From assembly GCF_030063355.1 (NCBI RefSeq), contig NZ_JASISZ010000001.1, positions 1-64,000 on the forward strand: 64,000 nucleotides of DNA, given 5' to 3'. The translations under genes and the position numbers were made by a program. Below the pieces are notes generated by a model. The model was not told the origin of the DNA. It searched no databases and worked only from the letters and a program-made list of their open reading frames with translations. This document shows positions 1-8,425 of this stretch, piece by piece. Position 1 is the stretch's first letter, and the number at the start of each line of letters is the position of its first letter. This stretch comes from Streptomyces sp. PH10-H1 (GTDB taxonomy: Bacteria; Actinomycetota; Actinomycetes; Streptomycetales; Streptomycetaceae).

Positions 1-2
1 AG

Positions 3-488
3 CTAAGCGCGCATGCGCGTCAGTGCTTCGATTACCAGCGCGTGGTCCTCCGACTGGGGGAGGCCCGAGACGGCAACCGTGCCGACGACCCCCACCCCCG
101 CCACGCGGATCGGCACCGCTCCGCCGTGGGCGGCGTACAGGTCGGGGTCCAGGCGGGAGGACTCCTCGAAAGTGGTGCCCTTGGCGCGGAATCGGGCGCC
201 GACGAGGTAGGACGAGGCGCCGTAGCGTTCCGCGACGCGGGACTTGCGGGCGAGCCAGGCGTCGTTGTCCGGGGAGGTGCCGTCGAGCGCGTAGTGGAAG
301 AGCTGCTGGCTGCCGCACCGGATGTCGATCGTGACGGGCGCGCGGCGTTCGCGGGCCAGCTCGACGAGGAGGGAGCCCAGCTGCCAGGCGTCGTCGTTGG
401 TGAAACCGCTGAGAACGAGCGCCTGCTCCTGGGCTTCGAGTTCGGCGACCAGGTCGGCGGGCGTGGCGGGCGTGGCGGGAGTGGTCAT
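3..488 (-). CDS. UPF0303 / heme-degrading-domain (HbpS/GlcG-like) protein
   Basis: A 161-residue cytosolic protein resembling the UPF0303 family, whose fold is shared with HbpS/GlcG heme-binding proteins. Recognisable family features are the N-terminal helix with LVAELEAQEQALVLSGF, the segment VTIDIRCGSQQLFHYAL, and the C-terminal AVPIRVAGVGVVGTVAVSGL loop that is typical of the fold. The start is the ATG at 488, because it overlaps the stop of the upstream oxidoreductase (ATGA, 485-488), which implies translational coupling. An upstream extension in this frame is arginine-rich shadow. Heme handling is a family-level inference. The operon partner suggests a role in small-molecule metabolism. 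No signal peptide is seen. Confidence 0.8.
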   Translation of the reverse strand: MTTPATPATPADLVAELEAQEQALVLSGFTNDDAWQLGSLLVELARERRAPVTIDIRCGSQQLFHYALDGTSPDNDAWLARKSRVAERYGASSYLVGARFRAKGTTFEESSRLDPDLYAAHGGAVPIRVAGVGVVGTVAVSGLPQSEDHALVIEALTRMRA

Positions 489-1555
489 CGGCGGGCCTCC
501 ACATTCACCGTACGGTCCTCGCGCGCGGAGCGCCCGGCGGCCTCGAGGACTTCGAGGGCGGCGGCCGCTTCGCGCGCGGTGACCGGTGGGGCCGAACCGT
601 CGCGCAGGGCGGCGGCGACGGCCGCGTAGTAGGCGGGGTAGTCGCCCGGCAGGGTCGGGACCGGGCGGACGGAGTCGCCGGCGCCGAGGGTGCCCCACTC
701 GGATTCGGGTTCGACGCCCCAGTCGCCGGCGCCGGGGCGCAGGCCGTCACGGAGGGCGGCCTCCTGCGGGTCGAGGCCGTACTTGACGTAGCCGGCGGCG
801 CTGCCCAGCGCGCGGAAGCGCGGCCCGAGCCGGGCGGTGGTGGCGCTGGCCCACAGGTGGGAGTGGACGCCGTTGGCGTGGGTGATCGCGATGAACGTGT
901 CGTCGTCGACCTCGGCGCCGGGGCGCCGGATGTCGGACTCGGCGTAGACGCGGACGGCCGGGCCGAAGAGGGTGAGGGCCTGGTCGACGAGGTGGCTGCC
1001 GAGGTCGTAGAGGAGCCCGCCGATCTCGGCGGGGTCGCCGGATTCGCGCCAGCCGCCCTTGGGCTGCGGCCGCCACCGCTCGAAGCGGGATTCAAAGCGC
1101 TGTACGTCACCGAGTTCGCCGCCGTCGACGAGCTGCCGAAGCGTGCGGAAGTCGTTGTCCCAGCGCCGGTTCTGGAAGACCGACAGCAGCAGCCCGCGGT
1201 CGTCGGCGAGCGCGGCCAGTTCGTACGCCTCGGCGGCGGTGCCGGCGAGCGGCTTGTCGACGACGACGGGCACGCCGGCCTTCAGCGCGGCCGTGGCGAG
1301 CGGCACATGGGTGCGGTTGGGGGAGGCGAGCACCACCAGGTCGACCGGATGAGAGGTCCACAGCTCGTCGGGGGAGGCGGCGAACCGGACCTGGGGGTGC
1401 TCGGCGCGGGCCTGTTCCCGGCGCTCGGGGTTCGACGTGACGACCGTGTCGAGGACCAGGCCGTCGGTGGCGGCGATGAGCGGGGCGTGGAAGACGGAGC
1501 CGGCCAGGCCGTAGCCGACGAGTCCGACGCGGAGGGAGGTGGCGGGACTACTCAT
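485..1555 (-). CDS. Gfo/Idh/MocA family NAD(P)-dependent oxidoreductase
   Basis: A 356-residue soluble dehydrogenase. The Rossmann fold begins at about residue 8 with GYGLAGSVFHAPL (GxGxxG type). The family signature VVVDKPLAGT follows at about residue 100, with the usual Gfo/Idh/MocA C-terminal alpha/beta domain. Substrates of this family are mostly sugars, inositols or related cyclic polyols, and this one cannot be assigned from sequence. The ATG at 1555 is preferred over an upstream in-frame ATG at 1591, which lies inside the palindromic operator region. It is the first gene of a two-gene operon and is transcribed divergently from a ROK regulator, which very likely controls it. Confidence 0.88.
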   Translation of the reverse strand: MSSPATSLRVGLVGYGLAGSVFHAPLIAATDGLVLDTVVTSNPERREQARAEHPQVRFAASPDELWTSHPVDLVVLASPNRTHVPLATAALKAGVPVVVDKPLAGTAAEAYELAALADDRGLLLSVFQNRRWDNDFRTLRQLVDGGELGDVQRFESRFERWRPQPKGGWRESGDPAEIGGLLYDLGSHLVDQALTLFGPAVRVYAESDIRRPGAEVDDDTFIAITHANGVHSHLWASATTARLGPRFRALGSAAGYVKYGLDPQEAALRDGLRPGAGDWGVEPESEWGTLGAGDSVRPVPTLPGDYPAYYAAVAAALRDGSAPPVTAREAAAALEVLEAAGRSAREDRTVNVEARR

Positions 1556-1561
1556 GGTCTC

Positions 1562-1588
1562 CACTTTCGCAACAGTGTTGCCAAAGTG
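1562..1588. promoter_or_regulatory. ROK-type palindromic operator
   Basis: A 27-bp inverted repeat lies between the divergent oxidoreductase and ROK genes. The left arm CACTTTCGCAACA (1562-1574) and right arm TGTTGCCAAAGTG (1576-1588) are complementary apart from one pair, around a central G at 1575. It sits 6 bases upstream of the oxidoreductase start and 23 upstream of the ROK start, so binding could block both promoters. ROK regulators commonly bind such long palindromes. Assignment to the adjacent regulator is inference. Confidence 0.75.
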
Positions 1589-1611
1589 CAAGCACCGGGG
1601 ACAATGGAGGG

Positions 1612-2721
1612 ATGATCAGGGGAATCTCAGGGGCGAATCTGCCCGCGCTGCGCCACCACAACGCCGCTCTCGTGCTGGATCTGCTGCGGGCCGCCACTCG
1701 GGTGGGGACCGGCGGCATCAGCCGGCTCGAACTCGCCGAGCGAACCGGGCTCACCCCGCAGGCGGTGAGCAAGATCACCGCGCGGCTGCGCGCCGAGGGG
1801 CTGGCCGAGGAGTCCGGCCGGCAGGCGTCGACGGGCGGCAAGCCGCGTACGGAGCTGCGGCTGGTGCGCAGGGCGCGGTACGCGGCCGGGGTGCACCTGG
1901 ACCGCGACGAGCTGACGGTCGTCCTCGCCGACCTGGCGGGCGAGCGTGTCGACGCCCGTACCTCCCCGCTCGACTTCGGCCGGCCGGCCGACGAGGTGCT
2001 GGACGCGGTGGCGCGCGAGGTGCGCGCGCTGAGCGCGGGCCGGGAGCCGGGGATACTCGGCGTCGGCGTCGCGTCGCCCGGCCCGCTCGACCACGCCTCG
2101 GGCGTACTGCACCGCGTCACCGGCTTCCCGGACTGGGACGGCTTCCCGCTGCGCGACGCGCTCGCGCTGCGGCTCGGGCTGCCGGTCGTCGTCGACAAGG
2201 ACACCAACGCGGCCGCGCTCGCGGTCCTGGGCGGCGGCCCTGACGCGGACGCCGGTGGTTCGTTCGCGTATCTGCATCTGGGCACCGGGCTCGGCGCCGG
2301 GCTCGTCATCGAGGGCGCGCTCTACCGCGGCGACCGCACCGGGGCGGGTGAATTCGGGCACCAGGTGGTGCAGTTGGACGGCCCGGTGTGCGAATGCGGC
2401 AATCGCGGCTGCATAGAGGCGATGTGCCTGGCCGCGGTCGATCGCGGTGACACGGCGGGCGCCGCGTACCTGCTGGGCGTCGGCGCGGCCAACCTCGTCT
2501 TGCTGCTGGACATCGACCGGGTGGTGCTCGGCGGCCGCACCGTGCTGGCCGACGAGGGGCTCTTCGGCCGGGAGGTCGCCGCCGTGCTGTCCGAGCGCAC
2601 GGCCCGCTCGGTGGGGCGGACGGTGCCGGTCTCCGTCGCGTCCGGCGGGGTGCGGGTGGTGGCGGACGGGGCTGCGCTGCTCGTCCTGGCCTCTCTGTTC
2701 GGCGGCGCCGCACTCGGCTGA
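1612..2721 (+). CDS. ROK family transcriptional regulator
   Basis: A 369-residue protein with an N-terminal winged helix (about residues 10-80, recognition helix around TGLTPQAVSKITARL) followed by a ROK sugar-kinase-like domain. The ROK zinc motif appears as CECGNRGCIE (CxCGxxGCxE) at about residue 260, and the glycine-rich LGTGLGAGLVIEG segment precedes it. Such NagC/XylR-type proteins repress sugar or polyol catabolic genes and are released by a sugar ligand. Whether kinase activity persists is unclear. It is divergent from the oxidoreductase operon across the palindrome at 1562-1588, which is its probable operator. Confidence 0.9.
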   Translation: MIRGISGANLPALRHHNAALVLDLLRAATRVGTGGISRLELAERTGLTPQAVSKITARLRAEGLAEESGRQASTGGKPRTELRLVRRARYAAGVHLDRDELTVVLADLAGERVDARTSPLDFGRPADEVLDAVAREVRALSAGREPGILGVGVASPGPLDHASGVLHRVTGFPDWDGFPLRDALALRLGLPVVVDKDTNAAALAVLGGGPDADAGGSFAYLHLGTGLGAGLVIEGALYRGDRTGAGEFGHQVVQLDGPVCECGNRGCIEAMCLAAVDRGDTAGAAYLLGVGAANLVLLLDIDRVVLGGRTVLADEGLFGREVAAVLSERTARSVGRTVPVSVASGGVRVVADGAALLVLASLFGGAALG

Positions 2722-2758
2722 CGGGCGGCGGACCCCGCTGGTCTGCGAGGATCGTCCG

Positions 2759-3505
2759 GTGACAGACCCTCATGCCCCGATCCGGGCCGGCATTCCCGAG
2801 CACGGCCGGGTGCCCAAGTACTACGCGGTGAAGACCCGGTTGGAGGCCGTGCTCGACGAGCTTGGCGAGGGCGGGCTGCTGCCGACCGAGCGGGAGCTGG
2901 CGGCCCGTTTCGAGGTGGCGCGGGAGACCGTGCGGCAGGCGCTGAGAGAGCTGCTGATCCAGGGGCGGCTGCGGCGCAAGGGCCGTGGCACGGTGGTGGC
3001 GGGACCGAAGCTGGAGCAGCCGCTGTCGCTGGTGAGCTACACCGAGGGGGTGCGGCGGCAGGGCCGGGTCCCGGGCCGCAACCTGATCAATCTGGAGCGG
3101 CTGGCGGCCGAGGCGGTGCTGGCGCGGGAGCTGCGGATCGCGGCCGGTGACGAGGTCTGGCACATGGAGCGGGTGCTGCTCGCGGACGATGAACGGGTCG
3201 GCCTGGAGAGCACCTATCTGTCGGTGGCCCGACTGCCGCACCTGGAGCGGGACTTCGCCCCCGATTCGTCCTTCTACGCCTTCCTGTGCGACCGGATGGG
3301 CCTGGAACTGGTCTCGGCGGACGAGCGGATCGAGACGGTGCTGGCCACCCCGCGCGAGGCGCTGCTGATCGGTACGCCGCCCGCGCTGCCGATGCTGCTG
3401 CTGCACCGAACGAGCCGGGACGGCGGGGGAGTGCCGGTCGAGCGGGTGCGCTCGCTCTACCGGGGCGACCGGTTCAGTTTCACCACCCAGATGTCGAAGG
3501 AATAG
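2759..3505 (+). CDS. GntR/HutC-subfamily transcriptional regulator (UTRA domain)
   Basis: A 248-residue regulator that starts at the GTG at 2759. The N-terminal GntR winged helix spans about residues 20-85 (LLPTERELAARFEVARETVR), and a UTRA effector domain runs from about 95 to 245. This layout is that of the HutC/PhnF/DasR branch. It lies 136 bases upstream of an aminophosphonate operon on the same strand, and a GGTCTAGTCC-type site occurs between them, so it is probably the local phosphonate-operon repressor (PhnF-like role). The effector is unknown. It is separated from the ROK gene by 37 bases and may also read through from it. Confidence 0.88.
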   Translation: MTDPHAPIRAGIPEHGRVPKYYAVKTRLEAVLDELGEGGLLPTERELAARFEVARETVRQALRELLIQGRLRRKGRGTVVAGPKLEQPLSLVSYTEGVRRQGRVPGRNLINLERLAAEAVLARELRIAAGDEVWHMERVLLADDERVGLESTYLSVARLPHLERDFAPDSSFYAFLCDRMGLELVSADERIETVLATPREALLIGTPPALPMLLLHRTSRDGGGVPVERVRSLYRGDRFSFTTQMSKE

Positions 3506-3554
3506 CCGCCCCGAGAGTGACAGCACCCCACTTTTTCATAACGAAAAGATAACG

Positions 3555-3566
3555 GGTCTAGTCCAA
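3555..3566 (+). promoter_or_regulatory. Putative GntR/HutC operator upstream of phosphonate operon
   Basis: GGTCTAGTCCA resembles the TGGTCTAGACCA core bound by HutC-type GntR regulators. It lies 76 bases before the FAD oxidase start and 50 after the GntR gene stop. An AT-rich stretch, unusual for this genome, sits immediately upstream (3528-3551) and could hold the promoter. The assignment rests on motif likeness and position only. Confidence 0.5.
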
Positions 3567-3641
3567 GATTGCTGGGCTGTTCACCATCGGTTCATGCACG
3601 GGATACGTACGCGTTCCAAGGCCCGAGCACCTTTGGGCCCC

Positions 3642-4760
3642 ATGAGAGTCCTGATCGTCGGCGCCGGTGCGCTCGGCACGATGCACGCCTGGCAAGCAGT
3701 CACCCGCGGCCATGAGGTCGTCCACCTGGAGCGTGAGCGGGAGGCCCGCGGCGCCTCCGTACGCAACTTCGGCCTGGTGTGGGTCGGTGGCCGGTCGGCC
3801 GGCGAGGACCTGGAGACCGCGCTGCGGGCCCGCGAGCTGTGGGAGGACATCGGCGCGAAGGTGCCCGGCGCCGGCTTCCGCGCCAACGGCTCGCTGACCG
3901 TGGTCCGCACCCAGGCCGAGAAGGCAGTGGCCGACGAGGTCATCGCCCGCCCCGACGCCGCCGAGCGCGGCTTCACATGGCTCGACGCGGCGGCCGTCAG
4001 GGACCGGAACCCGGCGCTGCGCGGCGACTTCCCCGGAGCGCTGCTGTGCGAGCGGGACGCCGCCGTCGAGTCCCGGGTCGCGCTGCCCGCGCTGCGCGCC
4101 CACCTGGAGGCGACCGGCCGCTACACGTTCCTCCCTGGCCGCGAGGTCCGCGAGGTCGCACCCGGCACCGTCCGCGACGACCACGGCCAGACCCACCGGG
4201 GCGACGCCGTCGTCCTGGCCACCGGAGCCTGGCTGTCCGGGATGGTGCGCGAGCTCGCCCCCGAGCTGCCGGTGCGCCGGGTGCGGCTGCAGATGGCGCA
4301 GACCGACCCGCTGGGCGAACGGCTGACCACCTCGGTCGCCGACGCCGACAGCTTCCGGTACTACCCGGCCTACGAGGGCGCCGCGCTCGACGCGCTGCGT
4401 GCGGACCAGCCGCAGCCGCCGGTGGCCGCCGCGCACAAGATGCAGCTGCTGATGGTCCAGCGCCTCGACGGCGGGCTGACCATCGGCGACACCCACGAGT
4501 ACGACGCGGCGTTCAACTTCGACGTCGTCGAGGACCCGTACGACCACCTGCTGGAGCGTGCGCAGGAGCTGCTCGGCCACCCGGTGCCGCGCATCCGCCG
4601 CCGCTGGGCCGGGGTGTACGCGCAGTGCGTGGACACCACACGGGTCGTGCACCGGCAGGAAGTACTGGACGGAGTGTGGCTGGTCACCGGGCCCGGCGGG
4701 CGCGGCATGACCTGTTCCCCGGCGATCGGTGAGACGACCGCCGACGAGTTGGGCTGGTGA
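3642..4760 (+). CDS. TIGR03364-type FAD-dependent oxidoreductase, proposed aminophosphonate oxidase
   Basis: A 372-residue FAD-dependent oxidoreductase of the glycine-oxidase-like class. The dinucleotide-binding GAGALG lies at about residues 7-12, and VVLATGAWLSGM is the second FAD-contact motif. The family is known to co-occur with phosphonatase-like HAD enzymes and phosphonate transporters, and is proposed to deaminate an aminophosphonate related to 2-aminoethylphosphonate. That neighbourhood is exactly reproduced here. The ATG at 3642 is chosen because it places the FAD motif at the N-terminus, with an in-frame ATG at 3594 as a weaker alternative. The exact substrate is inferred, not shown. 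Confidence 0.85.
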   Translation: MRVLIVGAGALGTMHAWQAVTRGHEVVHLEREREARGASVRNFGLVWVGGRSAGEDLETALRARELWEDIGAKVPGAGFRANGSLTVVRTQAEKAVADEVIARPDAAERGFTWLDAAAVRDRNPALRGDFPGALLCERDAAVESRVALPALRAHLEATGRYTFLPGREVREVAPGTVRDDHGQTHRGDAVVLATGAWLSGMVRELAPELPVRRVRLQMAQTDPLGERLTTSVADADSFRYYPAYEGAALDALRADQPQPPVAAAHKMQLLMVQRLDGGLTIGDTHEYDAAFNFDVVEDPYDHLLERAQELLGHPVPRIRRRWAGVYAQCVDTTRVVHRQEVLDGVWLVTGPGGRGMTCSPAIGETTADELGW

Positions 4761-4768
4761 GGGAAGAG

Positions 4769-5458
4769 ATGGCGGACATCAAGCTGGTCGTGCTGGACAT
4801 GGCCGGGACCACGGTCGCCGACGGCGGGCTCGTGGAGCAGGCGTTCTCCCGCGCGGCCGAGCGGCTCGGGGTCGAACCGGGCAGCGACGACCACGCGAAG
4901 AAGCTCGACTACGTACGCGCCACCATGGGCGAATCGAAGATCACCGTCTTCCGCGCGCTCTTCGGCGCGGAGGAGCTCGCCCAGCGCGGCAACGCGGAGT
5001 TCGAGAGCGCCTACGCGGAACTGGTCGGCACCGGGCGGTGCGCACCGCTCCCCGGCGCCGCCGAGACGATCGGCCGGCTGCGGAATGGGGGCCGTAGGGT
5101 CGTCCTGACCACCGGCTTCTCGCGGACGACCCAGAATGCGATCCTCGACGCGCTCGGCTGGCAGGACATCGCCGACCTCACCCTGTGCCCGGCCGACGCC
5201 GGACGCGGCCGCCCCTACCCGGACATGGTGCTGGCCGCGCTGCTGCGCACCGGGGCGGCCGACGACGTACGGCAGATCGCCGTCGCCGGCGACACCTCGT
5301 ACGACATGCTGTCCGGCCGCAGGTCCGGTGCCGCCGTGGTCGCGGGCGTGCTGACCGGCGCGCACGACGAGGCCGCGCTGCGCCAGTCCGGGGCCACCCA
5401 CGTCCTGCCGTCCATCGCGGACCTCCCGCGGGTGCTCGACGAGGCCGGGCAACAGTGA
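4769..5458 (+). CDS. Phosphonatase-like HAD hydrolase (TIGR03351 type)
   Basis: A 229-residue HAD hydrolase. The nucleophile motif is VLDMAGTTV, as in phosphonoacetaldehyde hydrolase relatives. A cap segment MGESKITVFRALF contains a lysine that may correspond to the Schiff-base lysine of PhnX, which an alignment would settle. TTGFSRTT is motif II and VAGDTSYDM is motif IV. It presumably cleaves the C-P bond of the aldehyde made by the upstream oxidase. An AGGGA sequence precedes the ATG at 4769. A GTG at 4757 overlapping the upstream stop is an alternative start. The downstream gene overlaps by one base (TGATG), indicating tight coupling. Confidence 0.85.
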   Translation: MADIKLVVLDMAGTTVADGGLVEQAFSRAAERLGVEPGSDDHAKKLDYVRATMGESKITVFRALFGAEELAQRGNAEFESAYAELVGTGRCAPLPGAAETIGRLRNGGRRVVLTTGFSRTTQNAILDALGWQDIADLTLCPADAGRGRPYPDMVLAALLRTGAADDVRQIAVAGDTSYDMLSGRRSGAAVVAGVLTGAHDEAALRQSGATHVLPSIADLPRVLDEAGQQ

Positions 5459-6543
5459 TGAACAGCGGCATCCGCTTCGACGACGTCACCGTCACGTACG
5501 GGGACAACACGGTGCTCGACGGGCTCGACCTCACCGTCGAACCGGGCGAGGTGCTGGCCCTCCTCGGCCCGTCCGGCTCCGGCAAGACCACCGCGCTGCG
5601 GGCGGTCGCCGGATTCGTACGGCCGGCGAGCGGCCGGGTGCTGATCGGCGGCCAGGACGTCACCGAGCTACCGCCGCACCGGCGCGGCATCGGAATGGTG
5701 GTCCAGCAGTACGCCCTCTTCCCGCACATGCGCGTCGACCAGAACGTCGCGTTCGGCCTCAAGGCCCAGAAGACCCCGCGCCCGGAGATACCCGGCCGGG
5801 TCGCCGAGGCACTCGACATGACCGGGATGTCCGCCTACGCCAAGCGCTATCCGCGCGAACTCTCCGGCGGCCAGCAGCAGCGCGTCGCGATCGCCCGCGC
5901 GCTCGCCATCCGGCCCGGGGTGCTGCTGCTCGACGAGCCGCTGTCCGCGCTCGACGCGCAGCTGCGCTCGGGCATGCTCGCCGAGCTGGCGCGGCTGCAC
6001 CGCGAACTGCCCGACGTCTCCATCCTGTACGTCACCCACGACCAGATCGAGGCGCTCACCCTCGCCGACCGGATCGCGGTCATGGACAAGGCGCGGCTCC
6101 AGGACTGCGGCACCCCGCAGGACCTCTACCGCCGCCCGCGCACCGTGTTCACCGCCTCCTTCGTCGGCAACGCGAACCTGCTCCCGGTACGGATCGCCGG
6201 CGCGCGGGCAGTGCGCTTCGGCGGCACGCTGCTGCACACCGCGGGAACACCGGAGAACACCGCCTCGGGCGCGGAAGCCACCATGTGCATCCGCCCCCAC
6301 GCACTACGCCTCGAGTCCGCAGCCGACACCAACACGGCGAATTCCTTGCCGGGCACGGTGACCGGCATCCAGTGGCGAGGCTCAACCCACCGCCTCCTGG
6401 TCACCTCCCACGGCCAGGAACTCCGGGCCGACGTGGGCGATCTGCGCCAACCACCCCCCATCGGCGCCGAGATCACCCTCTCGTTCGACGCGGAGGACGC
6501 GGTGCTGCTGCCCGCAGGGGTAGGGGGCGCGACCCATGACTGA
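5458..6543 (+). CDS. ABC transporter ATPase, aminophosphonate uptake
   Basis: A 361-residue importer ATPase of the spermidine/iron/2-aminoethylphosphonate class. All nucleotide-binding motifs are intact: Walker A GPSGSGKT, Q-loop VVQQYALFPHM, signature LSGGQQQR, Walker B VLLLDEP, D-loop SALDAQ and switch histidine THD. A TOBE-like regulatory domain follows from about residue 240. Its start codon overlaps the HAD stop by one base, and its end overlaps the permease by eight bases. It energises the transporter formed with the two permeases and binding lipoprotein downstream. The substrate is inferred from the two catabolic genes upstream. Confidence 0.9.
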   Translation: MNSGIRFDDVTVTYGDNTVLDGLDLTVEPGEVLALLGPSGSGKTTALRAVAGFVRPASGRVLIGGQDVTELPPHRRGIGMVVQQYALFPHMRVDQNVAFGLKAQKTPRPEIPGRVAEALDMTGMSAYAKRYPRELSGGQQQRVAIARALAIRPGVLLLDEPLSALDAQLRSGMLAELARLHRELPDVSILYVTHDQIEALTLADRIAVMDKARLQDCGTPQDLYRRPRTVFTASFVGNANLLPVRIAGARAVRFGGTLLHTAGTPENTASGAEATMCIRPHALRLESAADTNTANSLPGTVTGIQWRGSTHRLLVTSHGQELRADVGDLRQPPPIGAEITLSFDAEDAVLLPAGVGGATHD

Positions 6544-7540
6544 CGCGACGGTGGAGACGGCGCGGGAGGGGACGGGGCGGGGTGTCCCCGCAGGGCGGCG
6601 AACGAATTCACCCCGCACTGTTTCGCCGGCAAGCACGTTCGCCGCCCGAGGAGATACCCCGCCGCGGCGCCGACCCCCGGGGCGGCAGCACACCGCCCGC
6701 TGGCTCTGGGCACTACCACCCACAGCAGCCCTCGGCTTGGCCTTCATCTACCCGCTCGCCCTAGTGGTCCAGCAGTCATTCACACCGGACACCGGCGGCC
6801 ACAACCTATCCGCGTACACACACGTCTTCGCCTCACCAGGCTTCCGAGAAGCCCTCTGGACCACCATCTGGATAGCCGTCGGTTCGACAACCGGTTGTCT
6901 GGTCCTCGGTTTCACGCTGGCACTGGTGATCGCCTTCGTGCCCTTCCCCGGCGGCAAGGCCCTCAGCCGGTTCATCGACATCTTCCTCGCCTTCCCGTCC
7001 TTCCTGATCACCCTCGCGCTGCTCTTCGTCTACGGCACCGTCGGCATGGCGAACGGCCTCTGGACGGACGTGACCGGCGCGACCGGCGCAAGCGGCGGCG
7101 GCCCCGTCGACTTTCTCCACACGCCGCGGGGCGTGCTGCTGGCGGAGATCACCTACTTCACGCCGTTCGTGATGCGCCCGCTGCTCGCCGCCTTCTCGCA
7201 GGTGGACACCGCGCAGATCGAGGCAGCGTCCTCGATGGGCGCGAAGGCGCCGCGGATCGTGCGCCAGGTGATCCTGCCGGAGGCGCTGCCGTCGCTCGCG
7301 GCGGGCGGGAGCCTGGTGCTGGTGATGTGCCTGAACGAGTTCGGGATCGTGCTGTTCACCGGCGCGAAGGATGTCACCACCCTCCCGATGCTGGTCTACA
7401 GCAAGGCGATCCTGGAGTCGGATTACACCGGCGCCTGTGTCGTCGCGGTCGTGAACATCGTCCTGTCGGTCGCCCTCTACGGGCTCTACCGCGTCGTCGT
7501 CGCCCGAACCGCCGCCGGAGGCCGTCGTGCTGGTGCATAG
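6536..7540 (+). CDS. ABC transporter permease, aminophosphonate uptake (first subunit)
   Basis: A 334-residue inner-membrane permease of the BPD/PotB-like class. The first about 60 residues are polar, arginine-rich and disordered. About six hydrophobic segments follow, from residue 62 on. The cytoplasmic EAA loop that contacts the ATPase is visible as EAASSMGAKAPRIVR followed by ILPEALPSLAAG. The start overlaps the ATPase gene by eight bases, and the end overlaps the next permease by 14 bases. It pairs with that protein as a heterodimeric channel, most similar in layout to PhnU/PhnV-type 2-aminoethylphosphonate systems. Confidence 0.88.
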   Translation: MTDATVETAREGTGRGVPAGRRTNSPRTVSPASTFAARGDTPPRRRPPGRQHTARWLWALPPTAALGLAFIYPLALVVQQSFTPDTGGHNLSAYTHVFASPGFREALWTTIWIAVGSTTGCLVLGFTLALVIAFVPFPGGKALSRFIDIFLAFPSFLITLALLFVYGTVGMANGLWTDVTGATGASGGGPVDFLHTPRGVLLAEITYFTPFVMRPLLAAFSQVDTAQIEAASSMGAKAPRIVRQVILPEALPSLAAGGSLVLVMCLNEFGIVLFTGAKDVTTLPMLVYSKAILESDYTGACVVAVVNIVLSVALYGLYRVVVARTAAGGRRAGA

Positions 7541-8324
7541 CCGCAAGGGGCGCTGGGCCGTGTGGGCCGTCTTCTTCGTCCTGTTCCTGCCGCTGTTCGC
7601 GCTGCCGTTCGCGGTGATCGCGCTGGCGTCCTTCGCGACGAACTGGAGCGGGGCCTTCCCTTCCGGCGCGACGCTCACTCATTACCAGGACATCACCCGC
7701 GGCGAGTCGCTGGACGCGCTCACCACCAGCCTGGTCACCGCGCTGGCCGCGAGCGTGCTGGCCCTGACCGTGGGCGGCTGGGCGGCGCTGGCCGCCGACG
7801 CGCTGCGCGGCCGCGGCCGCCGCGTGCTGGACGCGCTGTTCATGCTGCCGGTGGCCGTGCCGTCGGTGGTGGTCGGGCTGTCGCTGCTGGTGGCGTTCTC
7901 CAAGCCGCCGCTGCTGCTCAACGGCACCAGAGGCATCGTCGTCCTGGCCCATACGGTGCTGGTCACGGCCTTCGCGTACCAGTCCGTCGGGGCGGCGGTG
8001 GCCCGGCTCGACCCGGCGTACGAACAGAGCGCGGCGAGTCTCGGCGCCCGTCCCGCGTACGTCCTGTGGCGGGTCAAACTGCCCCTCCTGCTGCCGTCGC
8101 TCACCGCGGCGGCCGGCCTCTGCTTCGCCCTGTCCATGGGCGAGTTGAGCGCCACGATGATGCTCTACCCGCCCGACTGGCTCCCGCTGCCGGTCAAGAT
8201 CTTCGGCGCCACCGACCGGGGCTCGCTCTTCTCCGGAGCCGCCCTCGCCGTGGTGCTGATGGTGACGACACTCGTCGTCCTCCTCGGCGTGAGCCGGATA
8301 CGCACCAGAGCCTCGTACCGCTAG
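7527..8324 (+). CDS. ABC transporter permease, aminophosphonate uptake (second subunit)
   Basis: A 265-residue permease with about six membrane segments. Its EAA loop is QSAASLGARPAYVLWRV. The GTG start at 7527 lies inside the preceding permease gene (14-base overlap), so the two should be made in equal amounts. It is the likely PhnV-type partner. The gene ends 101 bases before the binding-protein gene, and a strong hairpin lies in that gap. Confidence 0.88.
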   Translation: MLVHSRKGRWAVWAVFFVLFLPLFALPFAVIALASFATNWSGAFPSGATLTHYQDITRGESLDALTTSLVTALAASVLALTVGGWAALAADALRGRGRRVLDALFMLPVAVPSVVVGLSLLVAFSKPPLLLNGTRGIVVLAHTVLVTAFAYQSVGAAVARLDPAYEQSAASLGARPAYVLWRVKLPLLLPSLTAAAGLCFALSMGELSATMMLYPPDWLPLPVKIFGATDRGSLFSGAALAVVLMVTTLVVLLGVSRIRTRASYR

Positions 8325-8338
8325 CGGTCGGTCACAGC

Positions 8339-8395
8339 GGGGTTTCCCGGGGGCAAGCCCCCGGACCCCCAAAAGAAGCCGGCACCGGGAAATCC
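8339..8395 (+). other. Hairpin-rich spacer before the binding-protein gene
   Basis: CCGGGGGC (8348-8355) and GCCCCCGG (8358-8365) form a compact hairpin. An outer imperfect pair, GGTTTCCCGG near 8341 and CCGGGAAATCC near 8385, could enclose it. Such elements recur between streptomycete genes. Here it could stabilise or attenuate the message, so the lipoprotein is made at a different level from the membrane subunits. Function is inferred only. Confidence 0.45.
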
Positions 8396-8425
8396 CGGGC
8401 CCCCAGTCAAGGAGATAGACCTGCC

